14,842 bases of DNA from Hepatocystis sp. ex Piliocolobus tephrosceles (taxonomy: Eukaryota; Apicomplexa; Aconoidasida; Haemosporida; Plasmodiidae), in contig CABPSV020000500.1 in the NCBI GenBank assembly GCA_902459845.2, forward strand, positions 1 to 14,842, written 5' to 3'. The notes below the pieces were generated by a model. It made no database searches and was not told the origin of the DNA. It saw only the letters and a list, made by a program, of their open reading frames with translations. A program made the translations under genes and the position numbers. Of this stretch, positions 1 to 7,300 are shown one piece after another (position 1 is the first letter of the stretch; the number at the start of each line of letters is the position of its first letter).

Positions 1-65
<65 letters not shown>
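1..65. repeat. poly(A) run at window edge
   Basis: Bases 1-65 are an unbroken run of A, followed by A-rich sequence broken by single T residues up to about 105. Long poly(dA:dT) tracts are common between Plasmodium genes and tend to exclude nucleosomes. The run touches the window edge, so its true length is unknown. Such homopolymers are also where assemblies break or mis-size. Confidence 0.9.
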
Positions 66-67
<2 letters not shown>

Positions 68-143
68 ATAAAAAAAATAATAATAAAAAAAAAATAAAAA
101 AATAAGACAACAATAGTTAACTTATAACTTCATACACATGCTA

Positions 144-145
<2 letters not shown>

Positions 146-174
<29 letters not shown>
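146..174. repeat. (AT)n dinucleotide tract
   Basis: A perfect AT dinucleotide microsatellite of about 14 units, followed directly by a short A run. This is ordinary intergenic sequence for an AT-rich apicomplexan and likely to vary in length between isolates. Confidence 0.9.
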
Positions 175-179
<5 letters not shown>

Positions 180-567
180 AAAGTCTTTTATTTTTTTAAA
201 TTTAACATTTATAGACCACTATCAAATAATATTATTATAAAGGTCAATTTGCATGTAAATATATAAATATAAATATATGTATAAATTATTATGTAATATT
301 TTTTTTGACAATTTTTTTGTTTTTTTTTATAAAAATGAAGAGAAGTCATTTTTTAATATATATATTTTTATATTAAACTCGTACACGTATTAATAAATAT
401 ATACGTATGTGTATATGTATATATTTGTGTACGTTTTTGTTTGTTGTTAGAATGAAACTGTTGTATTAGTCTTAATTCATATAAAACAGTTGAAATATGT
501 AACGATATTTTTTATCTACAAAATGTTTTATTAATTATTTGTTTTGTGTTAACATAAAATAGTGATT

Positions 568-572
<5 letters not shown>

Positions 573-609
<37 letters not shown>
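573..609. repeat. (AT)n dinucleotide tract
   Basis: A perfect AT dinucleotide microsatellite of about 18 units in the upstream region. It is followed by a short imperfect run of ACATAAAT-like units to about 630. Confidence 0.9.
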
Positions 610-613
<4 letters not shown>

Positions 614-734
614 AATACATAAATACATACTAATTTATAAAAATGTGTGTTAGGTTGTTGTGTGACTATTAATGATAAATTTATTTTTTATACCTTTTTT
701 TTTTTTGTCTAAGATTTTATTATTTATAAAACTA

Positions 735-740
735 GTGCAC
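735..740 (+). promoter_or_regulatory. GTGCAC motif, possible ApiAP2 (AP2-I-like) site
   Basis: The palindrome GTGCAC occurs about 615 bp upstream of the start codon. The core TGCAC recurs at 778-782 and 1192-1196, and GTGCA at 1317-1321. Plasmodium AP2-I is known to recognise GTGCA-type sites in promoters of schizont/invasion genes. The motif is short and no binding data are available, so the assignment is inference from the motif and its rarity in such AT-rich DNA. Confidence 0.25.
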
Positions 741-918
741 TTTTATTAACTTTTGTGTCAATTTGTATACTAATTTTTGCACTATGTTGTATGTCAATTT
801 ATTTACTAACTATATATATTTTTTTTTTATTTTATTATAAATTGTCAAACAATTTGTTTTATGTAAATATTTATTTAATAAAAGTGAAAAATATATAACT
901 ATGTGTATAATATAATAT

Positions 919-1070
919 TTTGTTTTTGTAATTGTAGTTATTTTTTTTTTTTTCTAATTGTAGTTGTTTTTGTAATTGTAGTTGTTTTTGTTTTTGTAAT
1001 TGTAGTTTTTTTTGTTTTTGTAATTGTAGTTTTTTTTGTTTTTGTAATTGTGGTTGTTTTTGTATTTTTT
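919..1070 (+). repeat. T/G-rich minisatellite upstream of the gene
   Basis: Imperfect tandem copies of a unit close to TTTTTGTAATTGTAGTT, with period varying from about 18 to 24 bases because the T runs differ in length. About six copies are visible. The plus strand has almost no C, so the tract is strongly strand-asymmetric. It sits about 280-430 bases before the start codon and could lie in the promoter or the 5' leader. An open frame of 64 codons through it (Phe/Val only) is a by-product of the repeat, not a gene. Confidence 0.8.
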
Positions 1071-1269
1071 CATTTTTTTATTACAGTTACTGTTTAATAA
1101 AATAAATGTTATATTTTTTTTTTTGTTTATTTTTTTAAATATGTTCATTGTTAATTATATTTAATATAAAATCAAATATGATGCACATTGTATAACAATC
1201 CTTAAAACTATTTTGTGTTTTATTGATTACTATATTTTTTTATTAATTAGTATATTTCTTTTGTTACAT

Positions 1270-1308
1270 GTATATATTATATATATATATATATATGTAT
1301 ATATATAC
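1270..1308. repeat. (TA)n tract just upstream of the gene
   Basis: An interrupted TA-rich microsatellite ending in ATATACAG about 43 bases before the start codon. It directly precedes the GGGTAAGT and short upstream ORF elements of the leader. Confidence 0.8.
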
Positions 1309-1325
1309 AGGGGTAAGTGCAATAC

Positions 1326-1340
1326 ATGTCTATTTTTTAG
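1326..1340 (+). promoter_or_regulatory. Upstream ORF of four codons plus stop (M-S-I-F-stop)
   Basis: An ATG at 1326 opens a frame reading Met-Ser-Ile-Phe and ends at TAG 1338-1340, only 12 bases before the main ATG and in the same frame. If the transcript includes it, ribosomes would have to scan past it or reinitiate, which usually lowers main-ORF translation. Upstream ATGs are frequent in AT-rich Plasmodium leaders, so function is not established. The TAG also blocks in-frame extension of the main protein upstream, unless the TTTTTTAG at 1334-1340 is used as a splice acceptor. Confidence 0.4.
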
Positions 1341-1352
1341 AATTATACAAAT

Positions 1353-4300
1353 ATGGAAAATGCGTATATAAACGATTCAAGTTTGCAGCAGTACTATTTA
1401 GATAAGATTAAAAATAACATAAACCAAATACAAAAATCTCAAAACATAAGTTTGATAAAAACTGTGCAAGATAAAAATATTGATTTAAATAAAAAATACA
1501 ATTCAGTTTTGGTTCAAGGAACATATTCTAATTTGAACGGCGTAAAAAATGGTTTTATTAATAAGAATGAAAGTAAACCGATAGATGGTAATGAAATTAT
1601 AGAAATGAATCAGAAGATACACGGGTCAAAATATTTAATATATGACAATAATAAAATTGGTAGTATAAACAATAGTAGCACTAATACCCGTATTTCGAAT
1701 AAACTGGTTAATAACACTAATGAATATGATTATAATGTATATAGTAGTACCGGTATAACAAATAACTCAACTAACCATTTGTATGTATCTCCAGACCATA
1801 TGGTAAAAAATATATCAACAAATATGATAAGTGAGAAGTCATTGTTGCAAGATAATAATTTAAATCATATGAAAAATTCTTTTTGTTTGGATACTAATGT
1901 AGACAATAACAAATATTATGCTCCTTATAAAGTAAAAGCTGTAAGTACCAGTGTCAATCCGAATATAAAAGTTAATAATTTACAAAACATGTATCATTCA
2001 TATATGTATGATACAAACATAGTTAATGCGAACAGTCATTCAGGTTTAATATGTAATACATATTTAGAAAGAACATGTGGTAAAGCTAATAGTAAAGAAA
2101 TATGTCGTAGTGTAAGTGTTAATCCTATTAATTTGACTAACACACTTCTCAAAAGTTGTGTAGATAATAAAATATATAATAATGAGAACAATTATATGTT
2201 TAATAATTTGGCAGAAAATGGTACTGATATTATTTATAATATTAATAGCGAAATTGACATCAATAGGAATAATAATAATAGCCATAAGAACAGTAATACA
2301 AACAGTTATAACATTTGTGGTAATGTCTGTGACACAGTGATTGAAGAACAAAAATATCATGAAGTAACACCAAATTTATATATTTCAGATGTTAATAAGA
2401 TACCAAACAATGTGGTAGGTTCTCAAATAAGTAGCACATATGATTATGTGAAAAATATGTATAATGAGAATAAAGAAATAAATAACAATTATATCATAAA
2501 ACACAGTGTAAATATTCCATCAACAAGTATGAAGACATTATATTTTAAAGATTCGGTTAAAAATGATGACAATATGTATATACAAAACGAAAATTATCCA
2601 TTCGTTAATAATCAATTATTAGAAGATGTTAGAAATGATACACTTGGTAATAAAAGTGTTAGTACGAATGTAGCTAATCATTTAATCACTGACCAGTTAA
2701 TACATGATGATTATTATAAAAATAGACTTCCTGAAAGATGCCAATTTATTGATAGTAATTTACATGCAAATATAAAAAATTTTAAACAACTGAACATTAC
2801 ATCAGATGGTGAAGAAAAATATAATAGTCAAAATAAAAATGATTATATGAATATAAACAATAGTAGTAATAATGATAACTGTGAAAACCAGTTATACTTA
2901 GCATATACCGACAAAACAGATGTAAATGCTACAAGTTTTAATGTTAGTTTATTAGAAAAAACTGATAATAATTTAGTTAAAGGGGAAAATAGAACTGAAT
3001 ACGATCAAAAGGTTTTAATAAATTCTATTGATATAGATGATAAAAGTTGTGCAAACATGAACAAATATATGATAATGAAAACAGGAAAGCAAAGTGTCAT
3101 GTTAGGGTTACCGAGTGAGGGCACCAAAGAAAAGGCACAACAACAACAACAACGATATAATGTAAATACTAACTGTTACATGGGTAAAAAAAGAAAAGTA
3201 TTTGATACTTCAAATAAAATAATTAATATGGTAGAAGTAGAAAACGGAACTAGTAAAATAAACGAAGGCGTAATAAACGAAGGCGTAATAAATGAAGGCG
3301 TAATAAATGAAGGCGTAATAAATGAAGGCGTAATAAACGAAGACGTAATAAATGAAGACGTAATAAATGAAGACGTAATAAACGAAGGCGTAATAAATGA
3401 AGACGTAATAAACGAAGACATAATAAACGAAGGCGTAATAAATGAAGACGTAATAAATGAAGACGTAATAAACGGAAACGTGTATAATGATAACATTGAA
3501 ATCTTTGCAAATGAAGAGGTAAGTTCATTAAAAAAGGAAGAAATAAATAAAAGCGACGACAAAATGTTAAACAATTATGTTTGCGATACAAAATATCAAG
3601 ACGATTGTAACATAAATGATCAAAATTTTAAATTTCGTTATATAAAAGATGATACTATAGATACAAATACAAAAATATATTTAGAAAAAGAGTTAGATAT
3701 ATATTTCAAAAACGAAGGAGTTTTATTGACACCTACTAATTCGTTAGATAGTATATCACAAAATGAATCAAATGACATTTGTAGTAACAGTAGTAGTAAA
3801 AATAATATAATTGACAGTAAAAAAGACAATAATGACAATTATAGTATTATAAAATGTCATATAGACAACTTAAATAGTGAAAAAAACGATTCTTACATTT
3901 CACTTAACTATAGTAAGTCATTTAATACAAGCTCTTTAAAATCAGAGACATATAATGTTTCATCAACTAGTGTATGTACTTATGATAATAAAGAGATAGA
4001 TGATGTTTTTGATGAGTTGGCAAATGATGCTAATAAAATAGATAGCTTTTATGGAAATAGCGACATACTATTAAATCACGTATTAAATAAATCTGAAGAA
4101 GTAGAAAAAGATAAAAATAGTGTGAATAAATTGAAAACGGAATACTATTATTTTTCAGATAGTTGTAACAACACGAACAATGCTAGTAGTGTTCAGTCAA
4201 ATAGTATCAGTAGTGTTCGTCAAAGCGATAGTGGTAGTGTTCGTCAAAGTGATAGTGGTAGTTCTTGTCAAAGAGGTAGTGGTAGTGCTTGTCAAAGCGG

Positions 4301-7300
4301 TAGTGGTAGTGCTCGTCAAAGCAGTAGTGGTAGTGCTCGTCAAAGCAGTAGTGGTAGTGCTTGTCAAAGCGGTAGTGGTAATGCTCGTCAAAGCAGTAGT
4401 GGTAGTGCTCATCAAAGCGGTAGTAGTAGTGCTCGCTCAAACAGAATGTGTCATGCATTCCAAAACAATGATACATGGATAACTAATACGAACGGGTATG
4501 ATGGTGATGAAAAAAAAAAAAAAAATGTACACGGTAAAAAAAAAAATGCAAAAACGTGCACCATTGAGTCTTTTTTGAGTAAAAGTATATTACTAAAGAA
4601 TTTGTTAAAATCGGATACAAAAGAAGATTTTAATAACAATAATGATAATAGTGCATTAAAATGTGGTATAAAAATAAATCATAATTCTAGTGGAAGTACA
4701 CCAAATAAGCATAACATAGAGTCAGATAATTATAATTACGAAAAAGAAAAAGAATATTTAGATAAAGTGGTTTATTGTTTAGACCCATGTTATGTTAATA
4801 AAACTACAGATACACATCTAAGGTATGAACAAAAATTAATATATATGCAAGAAAAGATACTTGAATCGATTTTATGTATAGCTTATCCTGTACATTTATG
4901 GACTGATGAAATATTCACAAAATATTTAAAATCATTAAATTTTAATGCATTATTAGATGACACGTTTACAAAATATGTTAATAATTTAGATATAAAACAA
5001 TTTCATAGTGATGAAGAGATATTTTCAGATAAGGGTAATATTGGTGAAGGTGGATTTGGAGTAGTAACAAAAATGAGATTTTTAACATTTCCTACGTATT
5101 ATGCTATAAAAAAAATATCGAAAGAACATGTTATGAAATCTCAAGCAGCTGGTCAAGCTTATTTAGAAGCAAAATATCATTCCTTACTTAGTCATGTAAA
5201 TGTAATAAAAATGTATGGCTGTATGCAGGATGAACATCATATATATCATGTATTAGAATATTGTTCTAAGGGTAGTATTTATAGTATATCTAAAAATTTT
5301 AAAAAAAGAAGAATACCAGATGATTTGGCATATAAATATTTTTGTCATGTGGTAAATGGTTTATACTATTTAAATCAAATGGGTATATTTCATCGTGATA
5401 TAAAAATGGAAAATGTTTTAGTAGATTGTAAAGATAATGCAAAGTTATCTGATTTTGGTTTATCAGCTATGATTTTAGGTAATAAAACTCATTCATCTTT
5501 ATGTGGTACGATGGTTTATTTTTCACCAGAAATAACAAGTGGTCAAGGATATGATAATAAATCAGATATATGGTCTTTAGGTGTGTTATTATATGAAATG
5601 TTAGTAGGTGATATACCTTTTGATGGAAACAAAAAAGAAATAATTAAATCCATATTTTCATGTAATTTAAAATTTCCTTATTATATTAACCCATTAGCTA
5701 AAAAATTAATAACTAAAATATTAGTTGTAGATGTGAATAAAAGAATCAAATTAAGTGATATTTCATCTGACCCATGGATGCAAGAAATGTGGAAATCTAA
5801 TTTTCAGAAGGGTCTATTCGGTGGTAATAATGACAATTATAATAGTGGAACAATTTCTTCTCAAGATGAAGATTTGTATAATTTTAATTTTATAAATCAT
5901 TTACTACAAATTAAGTGCTTTGTTAAAACTAGTCTCAACGCTTGTTTAAATTATTATGATGATAAAAATGGAAGCGATATAGGACATAAAGATTCGTTTA
6001 CTTATTCAAAAGCGGAAGAAAAAAAAGCTGATATAGATGAGCTAATTAAAAGCACACAACAAAAATTAGCAGATTTTTTAGAAATACCAAACATTTATGT
6101 GAATCAGGAAAATGGACAATCTGTTCGTACTGGTAGTGTTACGAAAAGTGGTGTTTACATGGGTGGCGTAAGTGGTACGAGTAATGTTACTGATGTGAGT
6201 AACGACACTGATAATGAAACTGATTTATGGTCTAGCTTGACTGAGTCTGATTACATTTGTTCTGGTTTAGGTACACTTGAAAAAAAGGAAAACGAAAAGT
6301 CATATCAACAATCAAAGAAGCTCAATGATAAGCAACACGTCGGTAGTATAAAAATGACTAATATAGACGTAAAAGAACAAAGATTAAATAATATACCATT
6401 GCATGTTGTTGCGGATTCTGAGTGTGATACATCAGTCGATATAAAATGTGATAATTTTATGAACACCATAAAGAAAGAACGTGTAATAAAAACAGACAAT
6501 AATAAGATTTTAACTAATTATAATAAAAAAAATAAGTGTTTATTAAATAATAAAAATGGTGACCAAACAGAACAAGTTAATGAAAAACATGTGCAGGATG
6601 AAGACGTTAATACTAATAACATTTTTAATTTAAATAAAAAAAAAGAGAATAATGAATTAATAGAGGTTTATCCAAAAATAGTTATTACACATTCACTAAA
6701 AAAAACAGCTGAAAATATAGTGAATATAAATGATAATAATGATGATATAAAAAATAATTTACATCTAGAACAAAATACTGTACGTAATAGAAGTTCCAAA
6801 CCGGGTTCATTGTATAAAGAGTTGGATCATATTAGTAGTGTTTTTGATAGCAGTAGTAGTTGTAACAGTAATGATATCATGTATTTTGAGACAAAAAAAA
6901 AAAATCAAATAGCTTCTAAAAGAACCGAACCAACGACAGAAACGACAGAAACGACAGAAACGACAGAAACGACAGAAACGACAAAACCGATAGAAACAAC
7001 AGAAACGACAAAACCGATAGAAACAACAGAAACGACAGAAGCGATAAAACCGACAAAACCGACAGAAACGACGAAACCGACAGAAACGACGAAACCGACA
7101 GAAACAACAGAAACGACAGAAGCGATAAAACCGACAAAACCGACAGAAACGACAGAAACAACGACAAAAACGACAGAAAAAAACAGACCAATAAGTACAA
7201 ATATTGATAGTAATATGAACAAAAATAAAACAGATAATAATGGTGGTGAAAAAGGTAGTAATAATAATAAGATTTCCAATGACGAAAAACAAAATAGTAT

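Larger units (their letters stand above)
1..1352. other. AT-rich upstream intergenic region / 5' leader
   Basis: This stretch of about 1.35 kb has no supportable gene. It is built from poly(A)/poly(T) runs, (AT)n tracts and a T/G-rich minisatellite, with stop codons frequent in all frames apart from a short low-complexity frame inside the minisatellite. It should contain the promoter and 5' untranslated leader of the large plus-strand gene that starts at 1353. Transcription start sites cannot be located by eye in DNA of this composition. A few less AT-rich motifs (GTGCAC at 735-740, TGCAC at 778-782 and 1192-1196, GTGCA at 1317-1321) stand out against the background. Confidence 0.8.

Noticed and set aside
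1..65. Poly(A) run as a trace of retroposition (processed pseudogene tail)
   Set aside because: No target-site duplication or retroposed gene is visible; long A runs are ordinary in this type of intergenic DNA.
335..376. Short ORF M-K-R-S-H-F-L-I-Y... on the plus strand
   Set aside because: Thirteen residues in AT-rich intergenic DNA, with no evidence of translation or conservation.
456..491. Inverted repeat AACTGTT / AACAGTT
   Set aside because: Seven-base arms with a 22-base loop are expected by chance in 1.3 kb of such biased sequence.
903..1097. Open frame of 64 codons rich in Phe and Val
   Set aside because: It is produced entirely by the T/G minisatellite and has no normal protein composition; the opposite strand frame (Asn/Lys/Tyr) is the same effect.
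3176..3591. Two antisense frames over the INEGV array
   Set aside because: They are stop-free only because the 15-base repeat has no stop in those frames; the sense frame is part of the 13-kb kinase gene.
4180..4482. A plus-strand Val-rich frame and two antisense frames (Thr-rich, and His/Tyr-rich)
   Set aside because: Shadows of the 24-base Ser/Gly repeat; extreme composition and no independent support.
3513..4782. Possible intron from GAGGTAAGT (GT at 3519) to TTTATTGTTTAG (AG at 4782)
   Set aside because: Both signals are good matches, but removal of 1,264 bases would break the frame before the kinase, and the region is open reading frame throughout.
5022..5780. Polo-like or calcium-dependent kinase identity
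   Set aside because: The LCGT motif is shared with polo kinases, but the hinge L-E-Y-C-S-K-G-S-I-Y and the V-N-V-I-K-M-Y-G segment fit Aurora better, and no polo box or EF-hand was seen anywhere in the protein.
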